From positions 1 through 64,000 of the forward strand of contig NZ_LMFJ01000002.1 of assembly GCF_001426755.1 (NCBI RefSeq): a stretch of DNA of 64,000 nt. Direction: 5' to 3'. Shown piece by piece: positions 1 through 7,978 of the stretch. The notes under the pieces are model-generated. The model had not been told where the DNA came from. It saw only the letters and a program-made list of their open reading frames with translations, and searched no databases. This stretch comes from Aeromicrobium sp. Root495. GTDB lineage: Bacteria; Actinomycetota; Actinomycetes; Propionibacteriales; Nocardioidaceae. How positions within the stretch are numbered: the stretch's first letter is position 1; every line of letters starts with the position of its first letter. A program made the position numbers and the translations under genes.

Positions 1-143
1 CCCGGTCCTACCGGACCACCGAGCCGGTCCGCGTCGTCTCCGAGCTGGAGGACTGGGTGGGCCACTCCCCCGAGCAGCTGCAGGCGATGCGCGACGGCCT
101 GGAGGCGCTGCGGCGGCGAGGCGACGCCATCATCATCGACTGA
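1..143 (+). CDS. C-terminal end of an unidentified protein (cut by window edge)
   Basis: An open frame enters from the left edge (first full codon at base 3) and stops with TGA at 141-143, giving about 46 residues. The tail is acidic then arginine-rich and ends in a run of isoleucines plus Asp. Codon use is GC3-rich, as in neighbouring genes. It converges with the GAF-ANTAR gene downstream. I do not recognise the family from this fragment. Confidence 0.5.
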   Translation, partial: RSYRTTEPVRVVSELEDWVGHSPEQLQAMRDGLEALRRRGDAIIID

Positions 144-153
144 AGGGGTCGCG

Positions 154-852
154 TCACCGCGCGCGCTGGGCGCCGTCGATGACCTCCGACGCCCACGTGG
201 TGACGTCGAGGCGGCGCTCACGGGCACCCTCGACCAGGAGCCGGTAGGCCTCGGCCATCTCGACGTCGCGCTGGTCGGCCAGGACTCCCTTGGCCTGCTC
301 CACCAGGACCCGGCCGTCGAGCGCGCGGCGGAGCCGCTCGGACATCTCGTCGGACCCGACGTCGTTCGTGTGGAGGATCAGCATGGAGGCGATGTCGGCG
401 AAGGCCTGGGCCACCGCGTCCTCCTCGGTGCCGAAGGGCTCGTCGGCACGACGGAAGATGCCCATGGCTCCGATCCCTTGCCCCTGCAGGACGAGCGGAG
501 CCGCGTGCACCGAGTGGAAGCCCGAGCGAAGCATCGTGGATGCGAACTGCGGCCAGCGCGCACGCAGCTCACGCTCGCCGTGCGCCTGGAGCGAGGTGGC
601 CGTGGCGTGCGCCTCGACGCACGGACCCTCGTCGACGTGCAGCTGGTGGGTCTCGAGCTCGGCCGCCTCGTGGCTCGAGGAGGCCAGGAGCTCGAGGTGC
701 CCACCGGCGTCGACCAGAATGCCGGCCGCGTCGACCGCGAGGCCGGACAGGCAGCCCTGCAGGAGGTCGCCCAGGGCACCCACGACGTCGTGCGGCCTGG
801 TCATCGAGGACGACGCCTCGGCCAGTGCCTGGGCAGCGCGTGCTGGTTCCAT
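154..852 (-). CDS. GAF and ANTAR domain protein (third gene of a GAF-ANTAR series)
   Basis: A 232-residue protein with an N-terminal GAF sensor fold (about residues 15-150) and a C-terminal ANTAR domain (about 165-225, with the ALDGRVLVEQAKGVLADQ core). ANTAR domains bind paired RNA hairpins and act as transcription antiterminators; GAF domains bind small ligands or partner proteins. ATG at 852 is preferred because a GAGG sits about 8-11 bases upstream. A GTG at 861 would give a 3-residue extension overlapping the upstream gene. The start lies one base past the upstream stop, so translational coupling is likely. Ligand and RNA targets are unknown. Confidence 0.9.
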   Translation of the reverse strand: MEPARAAQALAEASSSMTRPHDVVGALGDLLQGCLSGLAVDAAGILVDAGGHLELLASSSHEAAELETHQLHVDEGPCVEAHATATSLQAHGERELRARWPQFASTMLRSGFHSVHAAPLVLQGQGIGAMGIFRRADEPFGTEEDAVAQAFADIASMLILHTNDVGSDEMSERLRRALDGRVLVEQAKGVLADQRDVEMAEAYRLLVEGARERRLDVTTWASEVIDGAQRAR

Positions 853-853
853 G

Positions 854-1561
854 TCAGTCACCCTCGATCGTGAAGTCTCGGAAGTTGATGCGGCGCTGGA
901 TGATCTGCCGGGCCACGTCGAGCAGCGTCGTGCCGTTGGCGAAGGCCTGGCCACGCAGCAGCGCCATGGCGTCCTCCGGCCGGACGCCGACCTGGGAGAT
1001 CACCATGCCCGTGGCCTGGTGGACCTCGGCCCGCGCCGACCACGCCTCGGCGAGGAGGTCGTCGGTGAGCCCGAGGGCCGGGTCCTGGAGCAGGGCCGTG
1101 CCGAGCGCGACACCGAGGAACTCAGCCGTCCGGTGGTCGACCGGAGCCTCGGCGTCCTGCCGGTACGCGGTCAGTGTCCCGATGACGCGGTCGCGAGGAC
1201 GCAGGGGCACCGCGATCATGGTGCCGGTGAAGCCGATCCGCTGGCCGTGCTCGTGCATGAGCGACCGCCGTCCGTCGCGGTGCTCGGTGAAGGCCGCGAC
1301 CTGCACGGACTGCTCGCGGAGCGCGTCCTTGCTGGGCCCCTCGCCCACGGTCTCCTGCAGGTCCTCCAGCTGAGCCGCGAGATCGTCGGTGCTGGCCACG
1401 ACCATGACCTGGCTCGAGGAGGCGACGCTGAGCGCAGCACCGTCGGCGTCGAGCATGCGTCGGCCGGCCTCGCACAGGCGGAGGGCGCCCGGGTCCATGG
1501 CGTGCAGGCTGGCCAGCACGGCAGCGAGCCGCGCGATCAGCGCCTGGTGCTCGTCAGTCAC
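854..1561 (-). CDS. GAF and ANTAR domain protein
   Basis: 235 residues: a GAF domain (about 20-165, containing the GEGPS and RIGFTGTMIAVPL segments) followed by an ANTAR domain (about 170-230, with ATGMVISQVGVRPEDAMALL). It is arranged head-to-tail with the gene at 154-852 and probably co-transcribed with it. Its predicted role is a cytoplasmic signal-responsive RNA-binding antiterminator. It differs clearly in sequence from its neighbours, so this is an old paralogous series, not a recent duplication. Confidence 0.9.
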   Translation of the reverse strand: MTDEHQALIARLAAVLASLHAMDPGALRLCEAGRRMLDADGAALSVASSSQVMVVASTDDLAAQLEDLQETVGEGPSKDALREQSVQVAAFTEHRDGRRSLMHEHGQRIGFTGTMIAVPLRPRDRVIGTLTAYRQDAEAPVDHRTAEFLGVALGTALLQDPALGLTDDLLAEAWSARAEVHQATGMVISQVGVRPEDAMALLRGQAFANGTTLLDVARQIIQRRINFRDFTIEGD

Positions 1562-1636
1562 CGCTGGCCTCCGTCCGGGTCGCCTCGACGGTAGCGCCGG
1601 TGGCCGCGCATCGGCACCCCGGCACGGCCGGTCCGT

Positions 1637-2308
1637 TCACGGGATGGCGCGGGTGGACACCAGCTGCCCGGCGACGTCGACCAGACGGATGTTGTTGTCC
1701 TGGGAGAAGCGGCGCAGGACCGAGAACGCCTGCGAGGCGTCCAGGCCGAACCGTTCCATCAGCATTCCCTGCGCCTGTCCGATGACGGTCCTGGTCTCCA
1801 GGGCGGCGCGCATGCCCTCCTCGGCCCTCATCGCCGCCATGACCGCTGCGCTCTGGTCGGCCAGCACCTTGGCGATCTCCACCGACTCCCTCATGAACAC
1901 GTCCTCCGACGTGCTGTACAGGTTGAGCGCACCGATCCGCCGGTCGCGGCCGTGCATGTCGGCCGACAGCACGCTGCGGACGCCGAGGGCCTCGGCTGCG
2001 GGGCCCCACCGGGGCCAGCGTCCGTCGTGGCCGACGGACCCGGAGACGGAGGACCTCAGGTCGGTGGCCGCGTCCACGCACGGACCCTCACCGAGCTCGT
2101 ACTGGGCCAGGTCCACCTTCTCGACCATCGGGTCCGTCGCGCCGGTGGTCTCGAGCCGACCCTTGGTGTGGATGAGCGTGATGCCGCCGAAGCTGGCACC
2201 GAGACTGTCGACGGCGTACCGGATGAGATGGTCCGCGGTGTCGTCGAAGTCCTGGGCGTCTGTGAGCGCCGAGGCGAACTCGGCGAAGGTCTCCACGAAG
2301 TCGTTCAT
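1637..2308 (-). CDS. GAF and ANTAR domain protein (first of the series)
   Basis: 223 residues with a GAF domain (about 10-150, with LGEGPCVDAA) and a C-terminal ANTAR domain (RTVIGQAQGMLMERFGLD followed by ASQAFSVLRRFSQ). ATG at 2308 has a GAGGAG ribosome binding site about 6 bases upstream. It precedes the two GAF-ANTAR genes on the same strand with a 75-base gap. A GAF/SpoIIE phosphatase lies just upstream on the same strand, so this is a sensory cluster. The sensed signal is not evident. Confidence 0.9.
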   Translation of the reverse strand: MNDFVETFAEFASALTDAQDFDDTADHLIRYAVDSLGASFGGITLIHTKGRLETTGATDPMVEKVDLAQYELGEGPCVDAATDLRSSVSGSVGHDGRWPRWGPAAEALGVRSVLSADMHGRDRRIGALNLYSTSEDVFMRESVEIAKVLADQSAAVMAAMRAEEGMRAALETRTVIGQAQGMLMERFGLDASQAFSVLRRFSQDNNIRLVDVAGQLVSTRAIP

Positions 2309-2464
2309 GCACTGCTCCTCAGCGCGAGAGAGGCAGTGACGGGCTGCCACAGGTTCCGTCGAACGTAGTACGCCCGGCACCCGCGGCGCCACTGCCCAGC
2401 GAGGTCGCACGACGAGTGGCCTGCCGTTCCCGGGGTACTCGGTCGTCAGAGGAAAGGAGCCGCC

Positions 2465-2599
2465 ATGACGATCGCACCTGACGAGCCACTGGTCCCCGAC
2501 CCGACACCGGGCGACCCCGACGACGTGCCCGAGCTGCCTGAGGACCCCGACCAGGCCCAGCCTGACGTGGTGCCCAGTCCGGGCCACCGCGCGAGCTAG
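2465..2599 (+). CDS. small acidic, proline-rich protein (44 aa)
   Basis: ATG at 2465 follows a GAAAGGAG ribosome binding site, giving a 44-residue product rich in Pro, Asp and Glu with no hydrophobic segment. It stops with TAG at 2597-2599 and overlaps the stop of the convergent phosphatase gene by four bases (CTAG). The ribosome binding site and codon bias favour a real gene, probably a disordered small protein. I cannot assign a function. Confidence 0.5.
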   Translation: MTIAPDEPLVPDPTPGDPDDVPELPEDPDQAQPDVVPSPGHRAS

Positions 2600-3777
2600 A
2601 GGTCGTCTGCGGCACGACGGACGACGAGCAGCGCGACGTCGTCCGGAGAACCCTGCTCGGGGAGCAGGTCGCTCACGATCGTGATGCAGGCGGACTCCGC
2701 CGTCTGACGGGCCGAGAAGCTCCGGGTCACCAGGGCGAGACCGGCGTCGGGGTCGACGGGCCCGCCCGGCGTGAACCGTTGCTCGATGAGCCCGTCGGTG
2801 AAGAGGCAGAGCGAGCCGCGCCGTCCGATCTCGACCTCGGTGTCAGTGCGCACGACGTCGGGGACCAGGCCGAGGATGGCATCGGTCGGGACGTCGGCCG
2901 ACGACGTGGGGCCGTCCGTCTGAGCCACCAGAGGGGGCCAGTGCCCCGCGCTGCTCATCGTGAAGGACTCGAAGGGCGGATGGCTCACCGCGAACAGCAC
3001 CGACGCCAAGGTGCCCGACTCGAAGTGGCTGATCTTCTTGTCGAGCATCTGCAGGACCCGGGCCGGGCTCTCCTCGACGAGGGCGTACGAGCGCAGGGCG
3101 CTGCGGATGCGGCCCATCACCACGGCAGGCTGAAGTCCGTGCCCCAGGACGTCGCCCATCACGAAGCCGACGCGACCGCCGGGCAGGGGGAACACGTCGT
3201 ACCAGTCGCCGCCGAGGTCGCCCTCGGCCGGGATGTAGCGACCCGCGACGTCGAGGCCCTCGATGGCGGGCGGGATGGTGGGGATCAGGCTGCGCTGCAG
3301 CACGAGCGCGGCGGTGTGGTGCTCGGCCAGCGACTGGTCCATGAACCACGACGACAGGTCGGCGGCGAGCTTCTCCAGCTGCTCCACGTCGGACCCGTCG
3401 AAGGTCCTCGGGACGAGCGAGCCGACGTGCAGCACGCCGAAGGCGGTGCCGTCGCGCAGGAGTGGCACACCGAGCAGGGACTGCAGCCCCCGGCGGCTCA
3501 GCATCGGGTTCACGACGTTCTGCTCGGTCACCTGCTCGAGCACCCGCGGCTTGCGGGTCGACACGATGGATCCCGCGAAGCCCTGACCGACCGGCACCCG
3601 TGCGCCCGTCCGCAGCGTGACGTCGAGCCCGGAGGACGCGAACGGCTCGAGGACCGAGCCGGTGGCGTCGAGCAGGAGCATCACGGCCGTGTCGGCGCCG
3701 AGCGACTCGCGGACCGAGGTGAGGAGCTGACGCAGCTCCGCCCCCGGGTCCAGCTTGGGTCGTGTGGACGACATCAT
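2596..3777 (-). CDS. GAF domain / SpoIIE-type PP2C serine phosphatase
   Basis: 393 residues. The N-terminal GAF domain (about 15-165) contains TGARVPVGQGFAGSI. The C-terminal SpoIIE/PP2C phosphatase domain (about 190-390) carries AEGDLGGDWYDVF, VMGDVLGHGLQPA, SSAGHWPPL, LFTDGLIEQR and a terminal DDVALLVVR, which supply the metal-binding aspartates. Such RsbU-like enzymes dephosphorylate anti-sigma-factor antagonists in stress signalling. The start is ATG 3777 (MMSS), five bases after AGAGAAGAG. A close paralogue of equal length lies at 32161-33348 in this window. No anti-sigma or antagonist gene is adjacent. Confidence 0.9.
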   Translation of the reverse strand: MMSSTRPKLDPGAELRQLLTSVRESLGADTAVMLLLDATGSVLEPFASSGLDVTLRTGARVPVGQGFAGSIVSTRKPRVLEQVTEQNVVNPMLSRRGLQSLLGVPLLRDGTAFGVLHVGSLVPRTFDGSDVEQLEKLAADLSSWFMDQSLAEHHTAALVLQRSLIPTIPPAIEGLDVAGRYIPAEGDLGGDWYDVFPLPGGRVGFVMGDVLGHGLQPAVVMGRIRSALRSYALVEESPARVLQMLDKKISHFESGTLASVLFAVSHPPFESFTMSSAGHWPPLVAQTDGPTSSADVPTDAILGLVPDVVRTDTEVEIGRRGSLCLFTDGLIEQRFTPGGPVDPDAGLALVTRSFSARQTAESACITIVSDLLPEQGSPDDVALLVVRRAADDL

Positions 3778-3923
3778 CGGCACTCTTCTCTGACGAGGAC
3801 GCGAGAGGCGAGGGCCGGCCGAGCATGCCACGACGTGGACCCGCGCTGCCCTCGTGGCTGAAGGTCAGTGGCCCAGTCTTGCACGATCGCCCGGAACGAC
3901 CGAACCGCGCGGCTCGACGCACA

Positions 3924-3965
3924 GACGCCCCCGTCGCCAGCACAGTGGCTGCGGACGGGGGCGTC
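3924..3965 (-). terminator. strong inverted repeat downstream of the MFS gene
   Basis: A perfect 12-bp inverted repeat, GACGCCCCCGTC (3924-3935) with GACGGGGGCGTC (3954-3965), and an 18-base loop. It begins 14 bases beyond the stop of the leftward MFS gene. There is no long T-run, as is common for actinobacterial terminators. It lies between two leftward genes and could also limit readthrough into the phosphatase. Confidence 0.65.
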
Positions 3966-3978
3966 GTGAGGGTGGCGC

Positions 3979-5478
3979 TCAGGCGAGGGCGCTGAGCTCC
4001 TCCGCGTGCTCGAACGGCGTCTCGTCGCCGTCCTCCACCGCGGGCGCCTCCTGCTTGGTGACCAGCACGAGAGCGAGGACCGTGGCGAGGACGAGGGCGC
4101 CCAGGCCCCACCCGAAGGCCACCGTGTAGCCGTGGACCGTGCCGACCGCGAGGCTCTCGGGACCGTTCGCGGCCACGTAGCCGACCGTCGCCGAGGCGGC
4201 GATCGTGTTGAGGAGCGCGGTGCCCAGCGAGCCGCCGACCTGCTGCATCGTGTTCACGAGCGCGCTGGCCACACCCGCGTCGTGGTCCTCCACGCCGACG
4301 AGCGCGGTGCTCGAGAGCGAGACGAAGGCCAGGCCCATGCCGATGCTCATGACGACCTGCGCCGGGAGCACGTTGGTGAGGAAGCTCCCGTCGACCGTGA
4401 TCTGCATGAAGAGCAGCATGCCGACGGCGGCCAGGCCCGTTCCGCCGACCATGAGCGGGCGGGGACCGAAGCGCGGCAGCAGCGAACTGGCCGCGCCGGC
4501 GCCCACCACGACGCCCACGCTGAAGGGCAGGAAGGCGAGGCCGGACTTCACGGCGGAGTACCCGAGGGTGCCCTGCATGTAGTAGACGAGGAAGAGGAAC
4601 ATCCCGAACAGCGCCATCCCGGTGAGCAGCGCGACCAGGAAGGCACCGGCACGGTTGCGCTCGGTGAAGACTCGCGTCGGGAGCAGCGGATCGGCCGTAC
4701 GGTTCTCGATGACCACGAAGGCGACGAGCAGGACCACCGCGGCAACGAGGAGGCTGATCGTGCTGGGGGCGGACCAGCCGCTCTCGTTGGCCTGCGTGAA
4801 GCCGTAGACCAGCGCCACGAGACCGGCCGTGCTGGTGATGACGCCCGGCAGGTCGTAACGAGCCTTGCCCTCGGCGCGGCTCTCCCGCACGACGAGCACG
4901 GCGGCCACGGCGGTCGCGATCGCGATGGGCGTGTTGACCAGCAGGGTCCAACGCCACGAGGCGTACTCCGTGAGGACGCCTCCGAGGATGAGGCCGAGCG
5001 CTGCGCCGCCGCCGGAGATGCCGCCGTAGACGCCGAAGGCCTTGGCCCGCTCCTTGGGCTCGGTGAACGTGACCGTGATGAGGGAGAGAGCGGCCGGCGC
5101 CATGAGCGCGGCGAAGGCGCCCTGCAGGGCGCGGGCGCCGAACAGCTCGATCTGCGTCTGGGCGATGCCGCCGATGGCCGAGGCCACGCCGAAGCCGACC
5201 AGCCCGATCACGAAGGCTCGCTTGCGGCCGATGAAGTCGGCGATGCGACCACCCAGGAGAAGGAGGCCGCCGAAGGCCAGGGCGTACGCCGTGACGACCC
5301 ACTGACGGTTGGCGTCGGAGATGCCCAGCGCCTCCTGGGCCGAGGGCAGGGCGATGTTCACGATGCTGGCGTCGAGCACGACGATCAGCTGGGCGACGGC
5401 GATGACGACGAGGGCGATCCAGCGCTTGGGGTCGGGCTCGACGGACGAGGAAGGTGGTTCGGTGTGGGTGGTGCTCAT
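3979..5478 (-). CDS. MFS drug-efflux transporter, DHA2 (EmrB/QacA) family
   Basis: 499 residues with about 14 predicted membrane helices, the DHA2 hallmark. TM1 carries LDASIVNIALPSAQ and the loop after TM2 carries GGRIADFIGRKRA, both family motifs (D in TM1; G-x-x-x-D-x-x-G-R-K/R). The family exports drugs, dyes or toxic metabolites using proton motive force. ATG 5478 has GGAGAG about 7 bases upstream. It is divergent from a MarR regulator whose probable binding sites lie between the two genes, so it is likely repressed by that protein and induced by substrate. The substrate is unknown. Confidence 0.92.
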   Translation of the reverse strand: MSTTHTEPPSSSVEPDPKRWIALVVIAVAQLIVVLDASIVNIALPSAQEALGISDANRQWVVTAYALAFGGLLLLGGRIADFIGRKRAFVIGLVGFGVASAIGGIAQTQIELFGARALQGAFAALMAPAALSLITVTFTEPKERAKAFGVYGGISGGGAALGLILGGVLTEYASWRWTLLVNTPIAIATAVAAVLVVRESRAEGKARYDLPGVITSTAGLVALVYGFTQANESGWSAPSTISLLVAAVVLLVAFVVIENRTADPLLPTRVFTERNRAGAFLVALLTGMALFGMFLFLVYYMQGTLGYSAVKSGLAFLPFSVGVVVGAGAASSLLPRFGPRPLMVGGTGLAAVGMLLFMQITVDGSFLTNVLPAQVVMSIGMGLAFVSLSSTALVGVEDHDAGVASALVNTMQQVGGSLGTALLNTIAASATVGYVAANGPESLAVGTVHGYTVAFGWGLGALVLATVLALVLVTKQEAPAVEDGDETPFEHAEELSALA

Positions 5479-5541
5479 GATGTCTCTCCACGGTCTGGGT
5501 GAGTTTTTCGGAAGTCGAGAGAAACCGTACGGACCTAGATC

Positions 5542-5579
5542 GTCCGAGTCAAGATGATCTGAGTCGCATTCATCTGAGT
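5542..5579. promoter_or_regulatory. tandem 15-bp repeats between MFS and marR genes (candidate operator)
   Basis: Three copies of an eight-base core are spaced exactly 15 bp apart: GTCCGAGT (5542), ATCTGAGT (5557) and ATCTGAGT (5572). They sit in the intergenic region between the efflux gene and the marR-type gene, where the promoters for both should be. MarR proteins normally bind such regions and control both genes. That these repeats are the operator is inferred. Confidence 0.5.
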
Positions 5580-5614
5580 TGACCCGATCTTCACCTGCGC
5601 GTATCCTGCAGGAC

Positions 5615-6103
5615 ATGGGAACCCACCGGTCAGCAGACGAGAACGCCGTCTCGTCCTGCGTGGGCGGGTTCCGGCCCGACGACCTCGCGTTCCTGCTCCA
5701 CGCCGCGACCGACCGCATGGTCACCGAGGTCGACCGCGCTGCGGTCGAGATCGGCCTCAAGGATTCCCGCGACTGGTTCGTCCTCGCGGCACTCGACAGC
5801 GGCCAGAAGCACACCCAGCTCGAGCTGAGCCAGATGGTGTGCGTCGACAAGACCACCTTGATCGGCGTGCTCGACCGGCTCGAGAAGCTCGGCCTCATGG
5901 TGCGCACGGCCGACCCCAAGGACCGGCGCGTCCGGATCCCGCAGATCACGGCCAAGGGACGCAAGGTCCATGCCAAGTTCGCCGAGGCCCGCGACGCGGC
6001 CGAGGCCCGCGTCCTCGACGGCATGAGCTGCGAGCAGCGCACCCAGCTGCTCGACCTGCTCGCCCGAGTGGCCGACCGAGAGGCTGCGGCCTCGTCCTCG
6101 TGA
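5615..6103 (+). CDS. MarR-family transcriptional regulator
   Basis: 162 residues with the MarR winged helix: LSQMVCVDKTTLIGVLDRLE is the recognition helix region and DPKDRRVRIPQITAKGRK is the wing. The family represses efflux genes and releases DNA on binding phenolic or drug-like ligands. ATG 5615 is chosen. Only a weak AGGA lies close upstream, and a TATCCT element about 12 bases before the ATG would allow a leaderless message. It is divergent from the MFS pump, which is the likely target. Confidence 0.88.
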   Translation: MGTHRSADENAVSSCVGGFRPDDLAFLLHAATDRMVTEVDRAAVEIGLKDSRDWFVLAALDSGQKHTQLELSQMVCVDKTTLIGVLDRLEKLGLMVRTADPKDRRVRIPQITAKGRKVHAKFAEARDAAEARVLDGMSCEQRTQLLDLLARVADREAAASSS

Positions 6104-6110
6104 CGTCGGC

Positions 6111-6740
6111 TCAGCGACGCTCGAGCATCTCGACGAACACACGGGTGACGTCGTCGACGATGTCGGCCACGGTCGCGGGACCGAACCGTTCGATGTGCTC
6201 GAGGACCAGCTCGTTCACGCCGCCGAGGGCAGCGAGCATCCACGAGCGATCCACCCGGCGGACCTCGTCCGGGTAGGAGTCGGCCATGTCCTCGGCGATG
6301 ACGGACAGCGAGTCGAGGTACAGGTCCATCGTCACCCGGCGTCGCGCCAGGGCCGAGGGGCCAGCCGCTGGAAGCTCGAGCAGCACCGCCGTGGTCATGC
6401 CGGGCGCTCGGGCCAACAGCTCGAGGAACTCGAGCGACATCGCACGGACTCGCGCCTGCCAGCCGAGTCCTGCGCTCACCGCTCGGGACTCAGCAGCCGC
6501 CACCACCCTCAGCTCCACGCGTGTCACGAGCTCGTACAGCACGAGGAAGCAGTCCAGCTTGTTGTCGAAGTGGGCGTAGATCACCGACTTCGAGGCGCGG
6601 GCCCGGGCCGCGACCTCCTGCATGGTCGTGGCGTTGTAGCCGATCTCCTCGATGCACTCGAGAAGGGCACTGAGGATCCTGCTGCGCTGCTCCGCCTCGG
6701 CAGCAACGCGATCGGCCGACGAGCGGACGGGGCGAGCCAT
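6111..6740 (-). CDS. TetR-family transcriptional regulator
   Basis: 209 residues. The N-terminal helix-turn-helix (about 15-60) reads ILSALLECIEEIGYNATTM followed by QEVAARARASKSVIYAHF, a typical TetR pattern. The C-terminal ligand domain is not informative by eye. The start at ATG 6740 (MARPVRSS) is preferred; a longer open frame exists upstream, but GGTGACGG sits properly before this ATG. It is divergent from a small gene pair, with an inverted repeat between them that may be its operator. Confidence 0.88.
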   Translation of the reverse strand: MARPVRSSADRVAAEAEQRSRILSALLECIEEIGYNATTMQEVAARARASKSVIYAHFDNKLDCFLVLYELVTRVELRVVAAAESRAVSAGLGWQARVRAMSLEFLELLARAPGMTTAVLLELPAAGPSALARRRVTMDLYLDSLSVIAEDMADSYPDEVRRVDRSWMLAALGGVNELVLEHIERFGPATVADIVDDVTRVFVEMLERR

Positions 6741-6790
6741 GGCCGTCACCCTATCGGCAGACCCGACCACCCCAGCGAGAGAAATTAGTA

Positions 6791-6804
6791 GTACGCTGAC
6801 GTAC
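6791..6804. promoter_or_regulatory. inverted repeat upstream of the tetR-type gene
   Basis: A perfect inverted repeat GTACG-CTGA-CGTAC lies 50 bases upstream of the TetR start, in the space between it and the rightward gene at 6890. The size and location suit a TetR operator. Function is inferred. Confidence 0.4.
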
Positions 6805-6889
6805 CGATAACCTTCTCGGGTTGACTGAGAGGCGCCGACATGGTGCTCCACCGCAACACCTCCGGACCCGTATCAGCCCGGTGGCCTCG

Positions 6890-7159
6890 ATGACCGAACC
6901 TTCCGGCGACGTCCAGAGCGAGCGCCTGGCCATCGCGGCCATGTTGGCCATCGCGAACGGCGCGGGCCCGGACCACGAGTCCGTGAGCCGGATCCTGGAC
7001 ATGCTGGGGGCGCGGATCGGGCCGCCCGCCGCCATGGCCATGGTCACGGAGATCGCCGTCGGGCTGGTGCTGGGAGCGGCCGACATCCTGGACGTGGACG
7101 GGCGCGGACTCCTCGTCGACGCCTTCCGGACCCTCGCCGACGTCGCAGCGGCGGAATGA
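6890..7159 (+). CDS. hypothetical protein (89 aa)
   Basis: 89 residues, mostly helical, with an alanine-rich segment (LAIAAMLAIANGAG) and no clear membrane span. ATG 6890 is chosen. The open frame extends upstream to a TTG at 6821, which lacks a ribosome binding site. It is divergent from the TetR regulator and followed one base after its stop by another small gene, so the two are probably co-transcribed and may be the regulator's target. Family not recognised. Confidence 0.6.
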   Translation: MTEPSGDVQSERLAIAAMLAIANGAGPDHESVSRILDMLGARIGPPAAMAMVTEIAVGLVLGAADILDVDGRGLLVDAFRTLADVAAAE

Positions 7160-7160
7160 C

Positions 7161-7466
7161 GTGCGACATCTTCTGCGCAAGCACGTGATGCCCCGGTTGA
7201 TCGCTGCCCGCGACGGCCGGGTCGACCTCGGCCGGTTCGGGGCCTGGATGTTCCGGGGCGACGCGTTCCTTCCCGGCGAACAGCTCGTCCGCAAGCTCGA
7301 GCACCGCGTCCGGCGCCACGGCGTCGAGGTCCACGTCACGCTTCGCAAGGTCGACGGCCACGTCGTCGGTGTGATCTCGCGGCCCGTCGAGCACGGCGAC
7401 CGACGACGAGCCGGCGGACCCGTCGACGTTGCACCCGCACCGGGGCACCATCGGGGCACCTCCTGA
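7161..7466 (+). CDS. hypothetical basic protein (101 aa)
   Basis: GTG start at 7161, directly after the preceding stop. 101 residues, rich in Arg and His and strongly basic, with GC3-biased codons throughout. The central part (GAWMFRGDAFLPGEQLVRKL) looks folded; the C-terminus is low-complexity. No family recognised. The tight spacing suggests translational coupling with the 89-aa gene before it. Confidence 0.55.
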   Translation: MRHLLRKHVMPRLIAARDGRVDLGRFGAWMFRGDAFLPGEQLVRKLEHRVRRHGVEVHVTLRKVDGHVVGVISRPVEHGDRRRAGGPVDVAPAPGHHRGTS

Positions 7467-7497
7467 GACCTTGAGCTCGGAGCTCCTGACGCTGGGC

Positions 7498-7534
7498 TTG
7501 CCTTCAAGCGCTTGAACCTTGGTTCACTGGATCC
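7498..7534 (+). promoter_or_regulatory. MerR-type promoter with palindrome in a 19-bp spacer
   Basis: A -35-like TTGCCT (7498-7503) and a -10-like TTCACT (7523-7528) are separated by 19 bp, the over-long spacer typical of MerR-controlled promoters. A perfect 14-bp palindrome TTCAAGCGCTTGAA (7503-7516) lies in the spacer. The predicted start of transcription falls at or next to the ATG at 7535, so the message is probably leaderless. The MerR protein encoded here is the obvious binder. Confidence 0.6.
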
Positions 7535-7978
7535 ATGACCCAGATGACCATCCAGGACGTCGCCCGGCAGAGCGGTCTTCCCGAGCCGACCTTGCGCTAC
7601 TACGAGCAGGTCGGGCTCCTCGGTCCCATCGACCGCGACCCCAGCAGTGGGTATCGCCGCTACGGCGAGGCCGACCTCGACAGCGCTCAGGTGCTCTCCT
7701 GCCTGCGGACCATGGGTGTCGGGATCGAGGAGATGCGGACCTATCAGGCCAACCGTGCGGCCGGCGGGCCCGACGCGGCGGCCGCCCAGCGCGACCTGCT
7801 GCAGCGACACGCGCGACGGGTGGCGGAACAGATCGCCGCCCTGCGCGTCCACCAGGACTACCTGAAGGTGAAGTCAGCGCTGTGGGACGCCCGGTCCCTT
7901 GGCGACGCGGCGGCCGAGGCCGTCGCCATGCAGCGCGTCCTCGAGGTCACTCCGCGCCTGCAGGCGGTGGCCCGATGA
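7535..7978 (+). CDS. MerR-family transcriptional regulator
   Basis: 147 residues. The N-terminal MerR winged helix reads MTIQDVARQSGLPEPTLRYY followed by EQVGLLGPIDRDPSSGYRRY, then a dimerisation coiled coil (about 75-125). No cysteine-based metal site is evident, so an organic or redox signal is more likely than a metal. No ribosome binding site precedes the ATG, which fits the leaderless promoter described upstream. Its stop overlaps the start of the reductase gene by four bases (ATGA). The pair matches the common arrangement in which a MerR protein controls its own operon with an oxidoreductase. Confidence 0.9.
   Translation: MTQMTIQDVARQSGLPEPTLRYYEQVGLLGPIDRDPSSGYRRYGEADLDSAQVLSCLRTMGVGIEEMRTYQANRAAGGPDAAAAQRDLLQRHARRVAEQIAALRVHQDYLKVKSALWDARSLGDAAAEAVAMQRVLEVTPRLQAVAR

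Noticed and set aside
290-1594. A 434-codon open frame on the plus strand opposite the GAF-ANTAR genes
   Set aside because: It is antisense to clear protein-coding domains and has a composition typical of high-GC shadows.
2843-5491. An 882-codon open frame on the minus strand crossing two genes
   Set aside because: It is the shadow of the SpoIIE phosphatase and MFS genes in another frame; the product is low-complexity and arginine-rich.
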